The notes beneath the pieces were generated by a model. The model saw nothing but the letters and a program-made list of their open reading frames with translations, had not been told where the DNA came from and made no database searches. Of a stretch of DNA of 64,000 nucleotides, positions 33,201-46,955 are shown piece by piece. This DNA comes from Edaphochlamys debaryana (taxonomy: Eukaryota; Chlorophyta; Chlorophyceae; Chlamydomonadales): the NCBI GenBank assembly GCA_016858145.1, contig JAEHOE010000009.1, positions 496,001-560,000 on the forward strand, given 5' to 3'. Within the stretch, counting starts at the first letter, position 1. The number at the start of each line of letters is the position of its first letter. The position numbers and the translations under genes were made by a program.

Positions 33201-36200
33201 GCGCCGCCAGCTGCTTTGCGCCGGCGTCGGCGGCGGCCGCGACCTCGCGGTTGCGCCTCACCAGGCCGTTGTACTTGGGCCGGAGGTCGGACAGGTCCTT
33301 GCGCTGCAGGGGGCAGGGGAGGGAGGGGGCGGCGGGAAGGGAGCAGCGGCGGGTGGGAAAGGGGGGCCCTGAGCTCTCCCCCAGACCGCCCCTCTGGCCT
33401 CTTCCTGGCCTCTCCTCGGCCCCCAGCCAACGCTGGGCCCCGTGCGGCAAGCACTCCCAGACCCGCCCCTCTCCCGCCGTTAACATCCCTTCGGAGCCCT
33501 CCTCGGGGTAACCTTCCCATAGCAGCTTGTCCAAGTCCGCACCGGCTGCCTGTCCCACCGCTGCCCAAACCCCTTGACGATCCTGGCGGCCGCCCTACCC
33601 GCTCCTATCAACCCCCGTCGGAGCTTTCCCCTCCCGGCCCACTCCCCCTCTCACCAGCTTCTCCAGGTCCGCGTCCGCTGCCCGCAGCCCTGATGGCCCC
33701 TGATGGCCCGCAGCCCTGACCAGGCGTCCTTAAGTACCCCTAAACCTGCCCGGTTCTCCCTCTCCGCCCCCAGGGCAACCCCAGGGGGCAGCCCTCCCCC
33801 TCACCAGCTTCTCCAGGTCCGCATCCGCCGCCTGCTTGGCCGCCCGCAGCTCCGCCAGCCCCTGCTCCGCCGCCGCCGCCGCCTCCTGCGCCGACCGCAG
33901 CTGCTCCACCGCCGCCGCCAGCTCGGCCTTGACGCTGTTGTGCTCGTCCAGCGTCACCTTGCCGTACCTGCCGGGGGCATGAGTAATGCGGTGGTGTGAG
34001 TAAATCGGTGGACTGCGTAACAGCGGTAGGAATTGGGCTAATGCACGCCAACACGCAGTACACAAACGGGCTCGGGATGGGCGGAATGGGACGGGCTTCG
34101 GGCAGCTTACGGACCGGCCGCGCCTACGCTTCCCTCGGCTCAAGCGAGCAGCCACTCACACACCAGCATGTGCCGTACACAGCACGCACCAGCCAGCATT
34201 TGCCCCGGACACTGCGCATACGGCATACAGCCAATCAACCCGCCGTACAGCCTGCCGTACCTGCTCATGAGCGCGTCGTACTTCTCCCGCCACAGCGTCT
34301 CGCCCCGCTTGTGCGCGTCCAGCAGCGCCTGCAGCCCCGCGCCCCCGGCGGCGGCGTCGCGGGCCGAGGCCTCGGCGGCGGAGGCGCGGGACTCGGCGGC
34401 GGCCAGCTGGGTGCGGAGGCGCTCGGCCTCTGGCAGGGGGGGGCGGGCGTGAAAAGGGGGAGCAGGGGAGAGGTCGGCATGGGTCAGGAGGGAAAGGGAC
34501 AAGGATAGGAAAGGGAGTGGGCTGCGGCGAGTTGCATGCGCTTGGGTATGGAGCGCTCCTCCGGGTCTTCACGTACCCGTCTCCCTCCCGTGCTCCCTCC
34601 CGTGCTCTCCCCTCCCCCTCTGCCCCCCTTCCTACCCCCTCACCCCCTCACCGCTCCGCAGCGTATCCAGCTCCCCCCTCAGCTGCCCCAGGGCCATGCG
34701 GCGGGCGTGGTCGTCCGCCTCCAGGGAGTTGATCTTGGACTGTGTGTGGTGGGGGGGTGGAGAGTGGAAGGGGGTCAGGGAGAGGATGCAAGTCAAGCAG
34801 GATCAACGATCCTCCCGGCCCGCACGTGCATCCCTCCCGCACCCGTCCGCCCTCCGCACCTCCCCCCACTCCATCCCCTCCACCCCGCCTAGCCTGCAGG
34901 GCCGCCCTATGAGGCCAGCGAGTCCTGCCAGCCCGCAGGTGGGTCCTTCCTTTGACACCCGTCCGCCCTCGGCCCCCCTCCCCTCCTTTCGGCCCCTCCC
35001 CTCCTTTCGGCCCCCCCCCTTCCCCCCCACACTCATTCCCATCCTCCCTTCCCCCCCCCACCTGCAGGTCCGCCCTGGAGGTGGCCAGGGAGTCCTGCAG
35101 CGACGCCATCTGCCCCCGCAGCGCCGCCGCCGCCGCCACCGCGCCGTCCCGCTCCGCCCGCAGCTTGTTGCGCTCCCCGCTCAGCAGCTCCAGCTGGGCG
35201 GAGGCGAGGGCCTTGTCGCGGCCCAGGTAGTCCATCAGGGCCTAAGGGGGAGAGGGTAGAGGTGAGGGGGAAGGAAGACGGGGGGAGGGCATGGTTAGGG
35301 GCCGTGAGGGTCATGATGACTTTCCCTGATGCTCCATGTCGCCCTCACCCCAACCCTTTATCTCTCCACCTCGCCCTGCCCCTCTTCACCCCTCCCTCCC
35401 CTTCCCCCCTTTCCCGTTTCAGCTCGCTTCCACACCACCTTGTACTGCTCCGCCGTCATGCCCACCCAACCCCCTCGTGTCCCTCCCTCGCCCTTCCCCT
35501 CCCTCCCTCCCTTTCCCTAAACCCCTTTACCCCCCCCCTCCGCCCCCCCCCACCTTGTACTGCTCCGCCGTCATGCCCACGCCCTCGTGGTGCGTGCCGC
35601 TCAGCACGCTCCGCACGTTGACCAGCAGCGCCTCGGCGGCGGCGGAGCGCTCGGCGGCGCGCGCCTCCGCCGCCGCCAGCTCCGCCGCCAGGGCCTCCTT
35701 GTCGCGCAGGGCCGAGGCCAGGCGGTCGTCCTGCCCGTGCTGGGCAGCCGCCAGCTCGTCCTGGGGAAGAAGAACGGAGAGGGAGGGAAACAGGGGAGGG
35801 TGTACAGGTGGGATGTTGAGGGGGGTGAGAGCCGAGGCATAAAACCAGTCACTCTGTGTGTGTGGGAGGGGGGGAAGGGAGCGGTGGAGGTAAGGATGTG
35901 AAGCGATGTAAGAAGGAGAAGCCGTGGCCGGCCGCCAGCCCCCACCTGCAGCCGTTCGGCGGCCGCTCTATGGCCCCACCTGCAGCCCCCACCTGCACAC
36001 GTCCAGTCCGGTCAACCCCGCCCGCGGTGGCTGCCGCCCTCGCCCCTCCCCCCCCACACACCTGCAGCCGGTTGGCCGTGGCCTGCACCTCCTCCAGCCG
36101 CGTCTCGGCGGTGCGCAGCAGCCCCACGTCGCGGGCGTGGGAGGACACGGCCTCCTCGTAGCGGGTGCGGTACTCGCGGACGGCGACCTGTGGTGGTGGT

Positions 36201-39200
36201 GGTGGGGGGGGGGGGATGGGTGGGCGGGGCGAGGATGCATGTGTCAGGCCAGGGGCTTGGCATTGGCGAATCTCCCACATTGAGAGAAGGTCGGCCTTCC
36301 ACCCAAATGATATGGCATAGGCCTGTGTCAAGCATGGCCTCGAGCCCCCGCGCCACCAGACCCCCACCTCTCTGCCCAACCCCACCTTTCACCCCTGTCG
36401 CTCTCCCCTCACCCCTCGTCCACAACCACCAACCCGACGCCTCCCCCCCCACCGCCCCCACCTGCAGCCGGGCGATGTCCTCGTCCGCCCGCGTGCGCTG
36501 GTTGACCCGGTCCGCCAGCTCCTGGCGCAGACGCTCCAGGTCGGAGGACAGCCGGGAGGCCTCGGCGGAGGAGGAGGCCTGCACGGTTACGAGCGGTTAT
36601 GCGCGGTTACAGGTCGGTTACGGGTGGGTTATAATGCCACGTACAGCGCAACCGACAGCCACAGCGGGTTGCGGGAGGGTTGCGGGAGGGTTACTGGTCG
36701 CGGTTGCAATTGGGTTACGTGCGGTTACAGGTCGGTTACGGGTGGGTTATAACGCCACGTGCAGCGCTACCGGAAGTACGAGTACGGGAGGCATCATCTC
36801 CACACCCTGCGCCCTGCAACCCCTCGCACCTGCAGCGCGGCGTGCTCCGTCTGCAGCGCCGCCAGCTGCACGCGCGCCTCGGCGATGGCGGCCTCGGAGG
36901 CGGCCAGCGCGGCCTGGGGTGCGGAGGGGGGGCGTAGGTGGGGCGAGGGAGGACGGGGGAGACCACTTGGGAGCGCGGAGGAGCCTACAGCGCTACTCCT
37001 CCATTGCCCGGCCCCAGCGAAAGCCCGCCACCACGTCTACAGCGCTACACTTCGATTGCCCGGCTCCAGCGGAAGCTTTCTAGACGCAACAAGCGCACAA
37101 GCATCAGCCCTCTGCCGCCGAGGCCGAGGCCACAGCATCCCCACCCCACCCCACCCCACCCCAGTTCCCGCCCCCACCTGCGCCTCCGTGCGTGCCGCCT
37201 CGGCCGCCTCCGCCTGCGCCGCGGCCGCGGCCTGCGTGGCGGCGTGGCTCTCGCGCAGGGCATCGTACGTGCCCTGCACACGCGCCGGGGACGGGGAGAG
37301 AGAGGGCGGCGAGCAATGGTCATTATCATGGTGCAGAGGAGGCTTGGCTTTGCAGGCCAGGCTAGGCCAGGCCAGGCTTCCCCACCACCCTGGCCCACCG
37401 AAATGTAACCGGTGCCGTAAACCGGCAGAACGTCCCTATGGCATCCCCGGTCGCCTGAACCACCTCCCCAGTCCACACATCCCAAGCCCCAACTCCTTAC
37501 CGCTCTCATGCCCGACCTGCAGCGCCGCCTCCCCACCGCCCCCAAGCCCCCCCCATGTCTGACCTGCACTGCCACCATGGCCGCCCGCACCCCACTCCAG
37601 CCCTAGCCCCCGTCCGACCTTCAGCACGGCCTCCCCACCGCCCCCACACCAACCCCAGCCCCCCCCGTCCCCCACCCCACCCTCACCCCCCCATGTCTGA
37701 CCTGCAGCGCGGCCATGGCCGCCCGCACCGTGTCCAGCGCGGAGCTGCGCGCCTCGAGCTGCTCGCGGGTGGAGGCCAGCTCGGCCTGGGGGGGGGAGAG
37801 AGTCGGAGGGGGGTTTCAGAGGTTGGAACGAGCGGGTTTGGGAGGTCGGAAGAGATTGTGCGGAGCGGGACTCGCCGCGAACGGGGGCGGGCTGGAGTGA
37901 GACGGCTGGCTGGCCTCCAGCAAACCGCATACCCCAAGTCCCCTTATCCTCCCCTGGGGGGGCTCAGACGTCAGCCTCAGCCCCACCCGTCCCTCTCCAC
38001 CCGTCGCCAACACGCACCAACCCCCCCTGCTCGCCTGCGCCTCCCGCAGCTGCGCCTCGGCGTCCCTCAGCCGCTGACCCTCGACAACGTCCGCAGCCGC
38101 CGCACCGCCGGCGCTGCGGGCCGCCGCCAGCTGGCTGGTGAGCTCCGACATCTGCAGAGAGGGGTGCCATTTGGGGGGCGTTTGATGCTGAGTGGGATCG
38201 GCGATGGAGGGGGGCAACACCCGCACACCCCATTCGCCGCCCTTCTCCATCCCATGGGGATGGGGTGCCATGACCCATGAGGCTCCGGTCAGCCGTGTCG
38301 CCCAACTACTACGAACAGCGCGCAATAGAGCACACCCCTTCCGCACGCTCGCCGGCGCCGTGAGCTCCCAGCCAGGCTCTTATCCCAACTCCCGACACTC
38401 GCAACTCTGCGGCCGTTTACCAACTCCCCCGATCAACCCCCGCCGCACCTGTGCCGTGAGCTCCGCCAGCTTGCCGCTGAGCTCCGTGTTGGCGGCCCGC
38501 GCCTCCGCCAGGGCCCGCTCCGAGTCGTCCCGGGCTCGGCGCATGTCGTTGGCCTCCTCGCGGGCCTCGCGCAGCTGCGGTGGTGGGTGGGGGAAGGCGG
38601 TGATCGTTTCACGAATGGGAGGGCGAAGGGCGAGGAGGGGCACCGAGGTAAGGGCAGAGGGGAGCGCGGAGCATGGAGCAAATGCAGGGGGCAGTGAGAG
38701 GATACTTCTTTCGAGCGGCAGTGAGGGAGAGTCCGCAGTGAAATACCCCACTTGCGCTCGCTGTCGATCCTCCACGTAAGAGGGCCACGCCCCCCCCGCA
38801 ACCCCACCTGCGCCGTGGCCGCCTCCAGGGACTAGCTCACGAACCCCCCACTGCTGCCCCCATCCACAGCACTCCACATGCCCCAACAACATACAGAGAG
38901 CCCCCGACGCGCCCAGAAGGGGCAGCCCCCCGACACGCCCCACCTGCGCCGTGGCCGCCTCCAGGGACTGGTGGAAGAGCGTCTGCTGCCGCTCGTGGTC
39001 CTCCCGCAGCCGGGACAGCTCCGCCTCCAGCCCCCCGATGCGCCGCTCGGCCTCGCGGTCGCGCTGGGCGGCGGAGGCCTCGCTGGGGTGGGGTGGGGGG
39101 GGAGGGGCGGGGGGGGGGAGGGGGGAGAGGGGTGAGGAGGGCTGGGGGATGCACCTTGGCGTCCGCCTGCACCCTGGGTGCCGTGCACACCCCTGGGTGC

Positions 39201-42200
39201 CGTACATCACCCGGTGCCGTACATTACCCGGTGCCGTACAGCACCGCCGTACACCGCAGCCGGCTCACCTGCTAGCGCGCAGCTGCTCCGCCACCTTGGC
39301 GTCCGCCTGCGCCATGTTGCGCTCCGCCTCCGCCACGCCCAGGCCCTTGCGCGCCTCCTCCAGGGCCGTGGTGGCGGCGGAGAGGCGCGCCTCCAGGATG
39401 ACCAGCGAGCTGGTGGTGTTGCGGACCTGACAACAGAAGGGGGAAAAGTCTAGGCAGGAGCTACCCGCCTCACGCCTTCCCGGCCCCGTCTCTGCTCACA
39501 CTCAGAAGCTCACGCCTCAGCCTTCCCGTCAACTCGGCCTTCTAAAAGGAACATACAATGCCCTACAAGCCAAAACCCACCGATCGGGCTTTCGACTCCG
39601 TATCCCAGGCCGGCGGGCTAGTCACCGCGCCTAGGTTTTCCCGGCTTACACGAGCAGCCCTTTTGCACAACCCACCTTATCCTGCAGCTCCTCGGCGAGC
39701 CGCTGCGCCCCGTTGGCCCGCTGGTCCGCCGCCGCCAGCCGTCCGACGAGGGTGGCCTTCTCCTCGGCCAGGTTCTGCCGCAGCGCCGAGTCGTGCTCCC
39801 GCAGGGCCTCCAGCTGGGCCACCCGCTGGCGCAGGTCCTCCGCGCGGGCGGCGTGGCGGGAGGCGTCCGATGCGGTGGAGGCAACCTGGGACCGGAGCTG
39901 CTCCACCTGTTGGGGCAGGGAGGGGTGGAGGGCGGGGAGGGGTTTACGGGGGGCAGGGGAGGGGTTTGAAGCTGCAACGCGAGCGCGCGTCGAGGGAGGG
40001 ATGGGAAGGGAAGAGGCCAGGGAAGAGGCCATGGCAGCGGCAAGGACCGGGTTCACGCCCTAATCGCCTGGGAAGGATGCCTTACGGTATGCAGAATGGC
40101 GGCCGCCGCTTTCCCCACCTGGGCCTGCATCGAGTCAGCGAGCGCCTTGGCCTCGGCCCGCGTCTGCTCCAGCGCCTCCTGGGACTGAGCCAGCGCCGCC
40201 GCCACCGCCGCCGCGCCGTCGCCGCCGCCGCTGCCATCGCCGCCGCTGGGGGCCGCCGGCGGCGCGGGCGTGCCGCCGGGCGAGGCGGGCGCCGCCGGGC
40301 CGCCACTGCCCCGCGTGACGGCCGTTGCGGTCGCCTGCAGCTCCGAGACCTGTACGACATCACAGCATTGGGGATCAGGATCAGGGCGCGGATCCTGGAT
40401 TGCGATTTGCCCGGGTTGCCCACAACAACCCCCACACTAGGTACCTTAGCCCAGGGCCAATACCAGGGCCAGAGCCAGAGGCCTGGAGCAGGGGGCTGGC
40501 CAGGCCAAGCCCCACCAGGCCCATGCTTGGCTCGACCAAGCCCCGCTAGGCTAGAACGGCACCAGACGACGACAGCTGAGGCCCAGGGCCGGGCCGGAAG
40601 CGGGGCCAAAGCCAGGTCCATGGAGCATGGGAGTCCATGGGGCGGCCGCACCAAGCTGCACCCAGCCCCACTAGGCCCATGCCTATGCCTACCCCCAAAG
40701 CCAGAGCCAGGCCCAGCGGTACGGGCCACGGGGCACGGGCGGCCTCACCTGCGCCGTGAGCTCGTTGATGCGGGTGGCGGAGCGGTTGGCGGCCTCGCTC
40801 AGCTCCGAGACCAGCTGGTTCAGCGAGGAGATCTCGGCACTGCAGCCAGGGGCCGGGGCAGGGGCCGGGGCAGGGGCAGGGGCAGAAACCAAAGCCACGT
40901 CAGCATCAACACATCCCACGCCCGCTCCCCCGAGCTGCCGCCCCACCCCCGCCCCTTAGCAAGGCCCCCAGCCAGCGATACGCCTCCTCCCGCCTCACCC
41001 CGTCGGCGCGCCTCCTCGCGCCCCGCCCACGCCCTCACCGCCCCCACCCCACCCCTCACCGCCCCCACCCCACCCCTCACCGCCCCCACCCCACCCCTCA
41101 CCGCCCCCACCCCACCCCTCACCGCCCCCACCCCACCCCCGCCCGGCCGCCCCGCCCCGCCCACCGGTACGCCTCCTCCCGGCCCGCGAACTGCTGCGAC
41201 ACGTCCTCGGCCACCTCGGCCCGGCTGCGCTCCGCGTCCCGACCCAGCTGCCGCACCAGAGCCAACAGCCGCCTGCGGGGGGGAACGTGAAGGGGGCACC
41301 GGGAGGGGGCGCTTCACTTGCGATTTGCGCGGCAAAGGCAAGCAGTGGCAATGGGGTAGCGGGATGCTAGCAGACTCGGTGTTGAGAGCCCGTCTGTACC
41401 AGTCAAAAGCCCCGGCCCAGCTAAGCTTGATATCCCATCCCATCCCACCCGCCCACCCACCCGACCCATGCCAGCCCCCCACCTGTTCTGCTCCACCAGC
41501 TCGTCCAGCGTACGGAAGCTGACGAGGCGCAAGCTGATGACGTCAGCAGCGTTCATGAGCTGCTCGGCCGTAACGGCTGCGTCGCCGCCGGCGCCGCCCG
41601 CGCTGCCGCGCGCCAGGGGCTTGCCGCTGAGGCGCTGCACCTCCTCCACCAGGGACTTGACCTGACAGGGGGGGGGGAGGGAGGGAAGGGGGAAGGGGAG
41701 AGGGAGGGTTAGGGGAAGGTCTGACTAAGGGCCTGAGGCGCTGCACCTCCTCCATTAAGGACTTGACCTGACAGGGGGGGAGGGGGGGCGGAAAGCAGGA
41801 CACGCTTTCTTCCTGCAGGCCGTGACGCTGAGTGGGCGTGTGCCATAAACCCCCCGCGGCATAACCCACAAGAGACACATGGCAACGAACACCGAGTCCC
41901 TCTTCTACAGCACACACAGCACAGACTCGCCTGCTGGCTGAGGTCTCGCATGGTTTGGTCCGCTGCCAGGCGCTCGGCCTCCTTGCGCTCCAGGGAGCCC
42001 TGGGCGGAGGCCAGGGAGGTCCGCAGCTGGCGGTTGGCGTCCTCCAGGCTGGCGCTGGTGGACTGGGGTGGGGTGGGGGTGAGAGGGAGGGAGGGGCGTT
42101 GAAGGGGGAGTCCCCTAGCTGTTCCCTAGCTGTCGCGTGTGTGCGCGCAGCCGTGCACCCCAAAGAGGGAAAGGGAGGAGAAGGGCGGATGAGTGGGGGC

Positions 42201-45200
42201 GCAAGCGGCAAGGATGAAAGCCCGACCCATGCAACCCGCGCTTCCCCCACCATGGCTGCCTCCAGCGCCTCCTTGAGTTTGGCCATCTCGTGCTGCTGCG
42301 CGTCCGTGGAGAGCACCTGCACAAGGAGGGGGGGTTGGGGGGAGTTTATTGCTGGGGAGGGGAGGGGGTCAAGGGGAGGTTTTCGACGGGTGAGCGAGCG
42401 AAGAGGCGGATGAGGAGGTGCCTGCTGGGCGTCCGTGGACAAGACGGGTTGCAGCAGGATCTACACGCTTCCAGCCCTCCGCCCAAGCGCCGGTCCCAGC
42501 CCCAGCCCCGACCGAGGCAAGCCGCCACCGTCATCGAACCCCGCGCCCAAATGCCCCATCCCAGAGACCCCTGGGGACCGTGGCGCACGCCTTGGCCTCC
42601 ATCCCAGCCGCGATCTGTCCAGCTCCAAACTACCAGGCACCCTCCGCATCCACTGCTTCGGACCCCCCGCCCAGGCCCCTGATCCGGCCTCTCCCCGCCT
42701 TGGCCTCCATCTCCGCCGCGACCTGCCCAGCTCTAATGGAACGGACGCCCTCTGCACGAGCAGCCCCCAACGCACACAACGTACCCCATAGGGTCAGCAC
42801 CCACCCTCGTCCAAGCCCCAGCCCCAGCAAGGCATGACAGGTCTTTCATATACAGATTGGCCTGGCTGCCACCGCTGCGGACCCCTCGCCCAAACCCCCC
42901 CCCCCCGACCCGGCCCTCTCCCCACCTTGGCCTCCATCTCCGCCGCGATCTGCTCGATGTAGGCCGTCAGCCGCCGCACCTCGGCGCGCTCGCGGTGCCA
43001 GGCGTCTTGCTGCGGGGGGGAGGGGGTTGGAGGGGTGGGATGGCCGGGAGAGCGGAGCTGCGGATCAGGCCGGCTGCTTGCGCACTGCCGATACAAGGGC
43101 TGGGTCTGGATCCGCATTCACTGCCCCCTGAATCCATTCTCATGGATCTTGGACCCACCACATGGTCCTGGTACATGGCCTACATCCCACCATGCTCAAC
43201 CCCCCCCTGGATCCATCCTAGTGGATCCCATGATTTGCGCTGCCGGTGTAAGGGCTGGGGTGCCAAACCCGATACCCAAACCAACCCGGCACCCTCCCCA
43301 GCTCCAGGACGGGTCCGCACTCGCTTCCCCTAGATTCCATTCTCCCGGATCCCATTCTCCCGGATCCAAGATCCCATTCGGATCCCGTGATCGGATCCCG
43401 TAATCGGATCCAGAACCCACCATGTCCTGGTACATGGCCCACACCTCCATCAGGCTCTTGCCCTGGAGCACCTCCCCACCCGCCCCCAGGGCGGAAGCAG
43501 GGGTGCCTACGCCGGCACCGCCGCCCAAACCCCCCGCCCCAGGCGTGGCGGCGGCGGGGCCGCCGGGGGTTCGCAGCAGCAGGCCCTCGGGTCCAAATCC
43601 AGATCCAGTTCCAGATCCAGATCCGCCGGCGCCCGGGGCGGGCGTGGCGGCGCCGGGCGTGGCGTTGAGCAGGACCGTGACGTCGCCGGAGGCCATGGCG
43701 GCTGAGATGACAGACTAGAGGATGAGGGAGGGAAACGAAGGGGTGGCAGGGGTTGATCTTTCGACGAGTCTGTAGCGAGACTGTAGTGAGGGGGGTTCTG
43801 GCGGCGCTTCACGCGCTTTGTCCTGTAGCACCGCAGGGACGTGCCTCCGTGACTGCGAAAGTGCCCGGCCCAGCCCCAGCCGCGCCCCAGTCTCGCCCCT
43901 GGCTGCGCCTCCGGGTCCTGGGAACTGCTGTCCCCCATCGTCCAGCCCTGTCCCCATCCCTAAGACCCCGAAACCCCTGCCCTCCCGCTCCCGCTCCTCG
44001 CCTGCAGGTGCTGCACCTTGGCCTCCAGCCGGGCCCGAGTGGCATCCTGCGATGCCTCCATCTCCTCCAGGCGGGAGGACAGCTGGTCGGCCAGCTCCTG
44101 CATGGACTGGGGGGGGAGAGGAGGCAAGAGGGGGAGGGGGGAAAGCTGAGAGGGCGGGGAGGGGGGGATCTTTGAAGAATTAGATGTTGGATAGCCCAGA
44201 AGGTATGGCGGCGGCCAGCGAGCCCGATGCGCACCGAGGTCCAGGGGGAGGGGGGAGAGGTAGGGTCAAGGGGGGAGAGGGTTGCTTTAGACTCACGGCG
44301 GTAGGACGTGGCTTGGCCCGGCGCGCAAGCCGCGCATGCCACACCGCCAAAGCCACGCACGCCCCGTCCCTACCCACGCCCGACGACCCACGGTCAACCC
44401 CCACCCTCACCCCCCCACTCACGTCCAGCTGCCCCCGCAGCGACCCCGCCTCTCCCTCGGCACGAACCCGCCCCGCCCCCAAAACCCCCGCCCCAAACCC
44501 CCCGCCTCCCCCTCGGCACGAACCCGCCCCGCCCCCAAAACCCCCCGCCCCCTCCCCCACTCACGTCCAGCTGCCCCCTCAGGTCCAGCACCTGCCCCCG
44601 CAGCGACCCCGCCTCCGCCTCCGCCGCCTCCCGCGCCGCCTGGTGCTGGGAGGCTAGGTGCTGGTACTCGGCAGCCTGGGGAGGGGGGGGGGACAGATGG
44701 AGGGAAGGGGCAGAGGTGTCATGGCCCAGGCGGCAACCTTCACAGCCCACGGCCTCAGCTGCACTCCAACAAGGCTCCATCCCCCCCCCTGCGCCTTGCG
44801 GTATCAGTGCTCCTCCTAGGCTCGACTCACAGCCCAAGCTGCGGGAGCCCCCGCCACGCATAACTGCAGAAGGCTGCCTGCCAGCGGCACCGCCAACCAC
44901 CCCAACCGCCGGCCGACCGCCGAGGGCCCAGGCTGGCCCCCCCTCCCCCATCCACACTAGGCTGCGCCCACCCCCCACCCTCTTGCCCCCCGGCCCCACC
45001 TGGCGGCGCCAGTGCTCCTCCGTGTCGATGCGCGCCTGCTCCAGGTCAGCAGCCTGCCTGCGGCGAGGAACAGGGGGAGGGGGAAAGGGGGAGCTAGTGG
45101 AGTCCGGCTTGGAGTACTGCACGTGTGCTCTCAACCCCTCACGCCCAAAGCGCTGCTCGACAGCGCCTTCGAAACACGTACGGCGACGTGTGCGGCACGC

Positions 45201-46955
45201 GCGTACGGCAGCAGTGCACGTGACTCACTTGCGCGCGTCCTTGAGGAAGCCCTCCAGCTCCCGCAGCTGCGCCTCCTGCTGCCGCCGCCCCGCCTCCGCC
45301 ACCTGCGCCCCGTACTCCAGCTCCGAGACCTTCTGCCGCAGAGCCAGCAGCTCGCTCGAGGAGCGCCTTCACGGGGGCGGGGCGGGAAGGGGGGTAGGAA
45401 GCTAAGCGGGATCGCGTTGCCTGCGCTAGAGACGCATTCGTCGCCTCGCAGACGGGGGATAGAAGATGAAGCCGCCCCTCGCCCTCGTCGCCCGTCGACA
45501 GCAGCCGCAGCAGCAGCACATGACGAAGCATTCCGGTGGTGGAGCCCCGGGGAGCTTCAGCACGGCATGCGCCCCCCCACACACACACCTGCGGTCCTCC
45601 AGCAGTGCGTTGCCCTTGTCCTCCAGCTCCCGCTCCAGCAGCTTGAGCTTGCTGTCCCAGAACTTGCGCTCCTGCGGGCAGGGGAGCAGGAAGGAGGAGG
45701 GGGAGGTACCGGTATTCGCACAAGCTTGGAGGCGATGGGGAGGAGTGGCAAGAAGGGGGGCCCCGCTCCCTTCCGCTGCTTGCCCTCCTGCATGGGCCGC
45801 TGCTCAGGGAGCCGCAGCGGCGCGGGGAGTCGTCTCCTGCCAGCGACGCCCCAGCTCCCCCAGGTGGCTTGTCGTGCCTCCGAAAGGCTGCCAGCTCCGG
45901 GTGCTCTCTCAAGGCTCCACCGCGGGGACGCCGCAAGGCCACACCTTCGCTCCCGTCGCGGATTTGGTCCCGATTAAGCGGGGCCCACATCCCCTCCCGG
46001 CTCAGCTCTGCCGGGCCGCCGCTAGGTCAGGCCTTTGATGCCCGCCGTGGATACGGCCCCCTGCGAGCAGACCCGGTCTGCCTCTGTCGCCCCTACCCGC
46101 CCTCCTCTTCCGAATTCGCCCGCCAGCACATCCCCGCCCCTAGCTAGCAGCCCAGTCTGTTGCGCCAGTCTGTTGCGCCAGGCTGTTGCGGTCGTCGCGT
46201 CTCGCACCTGGTCAAACTGCGTCTGCAGGAGATCCAGCTGCAAGCGGCTGTCGCTGCTGCTCAGCGACGACTGCAGCGTCCGGACCAGCTCCGACAGCTC
46301 CAGCTTCTGACGCGCTAGCGTAGCGACCTCCTCGTCCTTGGCCGCTAGCACGGTGCGCAGGCTCTCCAGCGACTGCTGGGCATTGGCACGCTGCTCCGAG
46401 GATGCCGCCATGGCGCCCTGCAGCTCCTCCACGCTGCGCTGCTTGGCCCGCAGCTCCTGGGCAAGATGCGACACCTCCTCCTGGACCTGGGGTGATGAGC
46501 GCATGAAGTCATAGGCATAGTTGGAGGCCGGGGAAGAGTTGAAGAAGCACGGAGGGGTGGACAGCATGGCGGGGGGTCAGGGGGGTGGAGAGGGGGGGCA
46601 CGCACCTTCGGCAGCTGCTGAAGCTCCCCCTCCAGCTTGCCGATACGCTCCTGCAGCTGCGTCCGCTCAGCTGCCCATCGCTCCTCGTCTTGCTGGTAAC
46701 GCTGCGAGCAGAACGGAAGAGCGTGTCGACGCTCGGGCCCGCCAAACTTGGCTCGCGCGACCCCCAGCACCGACCAACCTGTGCCGCGAGCTGGTATGAC
46801 ATCTCGTGGGCCTCCATCTATACAGCGAACGCAGGGGTCAGTTGAGCACACAAGGGATTTGGCGGGGCAGATCGTCCGCGCTGCGTCCTCACCTGCGCGT
46901 TGGCCGCCTGGAGCGCCTGCTCCAGGTCGGCCACGCGACGGTCCGTGTCTGCCAT
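27277..46955 (-). CDS. Tpr/Mlp/NUA-like nuclear basket protein, many exons
   Basis: A long minus-strand gene with about 40 short coding exons. The first four fit exactly in frame: 46955-46893, 46817-46779, 46701-46606 and 46486-46208. Exon after exon encodes heptad coiled coil (for example VAELERQLKAARDE; LREAREEANDMRRARDD). One segment, WREKYDALMSRYG joined to KVTLDEHNSVKAELA, resembles the conserved Tpr/Mlp region. The last exons (about 31660-29370) encode a long acidic, alanine-rich stretch, followed by a Gly/Ala-rich part and an Arg-Gly tail ending GRGRGRSAA at 27277. Human TPR and plant NUA have the same order: N-terminal coiled coil, then an unstructured acidic C-terminus. They form the nuclear-pore basket and act in mRNA export. 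Assignment rests on architecture; other giant coiled-coil proteins remain possible. Introns hold many exon-edge duplications. Confidence 0.65.
32196..32247. repeat. Short tandem repeat in an intron
   Basis: An 11-base unit, CCCAGCTTCCA, is repeated about five times in an intron of the coiled-coil gene. Confidence 0.8.
33523..33822. repeat. Three copies of an exon edge with splice donor
   Basis: The donor-side end of the exon encoding ADADLEKL (33801 upward, minus strand) has an identical 22-base copy at 33651-33672 and a degenerate copy at about 33523-33540. All lie within the adjoining intron, 150 and 132 bases apart. Confidence 0.75.
36603..36768. repeat. Intronic direct repeat pair, 118 bp apart
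   Basis: A block of about 48 bases containing GGTCGGTTACGGGTGGGTTA occurs at 36603-36650 and 36721-36768, between coiled-coil exons of the nuclear-pore-like gene. Confidence 0.8.
37507..37734. repeat. Alternating copies of an exon edge
   Basis: The donor-side end of the exon encoding VRAAMAALQ (37690-37734) is copied at 37552-37590. Related GACCTGCAG-type edges lie at about 37512 and 37615. Spacing between related blocks is about 100-140 bp. Confidence 0.7.
41036..41140. repeat. 21-bp minisatellite in an intron
   Basis: The unit ACCGCCCCCACCCCACCCCTC is repeated about five times with almost no variation, in an intron of the coiled-coil gene. There are no variable spacers, so it is not a CRISPR array. 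Confidence 0.85.
42590..42955. repeat. Exon-edge triplication in an intron
   Basis: The donor-side end of the exon encoding IAAEMEAK (about 42921-42955, minus strand) is copied at about 42698-42730 and 42590-42620. Each copy contains CCTTGGCCTCCAT. Confidence 0.75.

Noticed and set aside
41036..41140. Possible CRISPR-like array
   Set aside because: The repeats are contiguous 21-base units without unique spacers, in a nuclear intron: a minisatellite.
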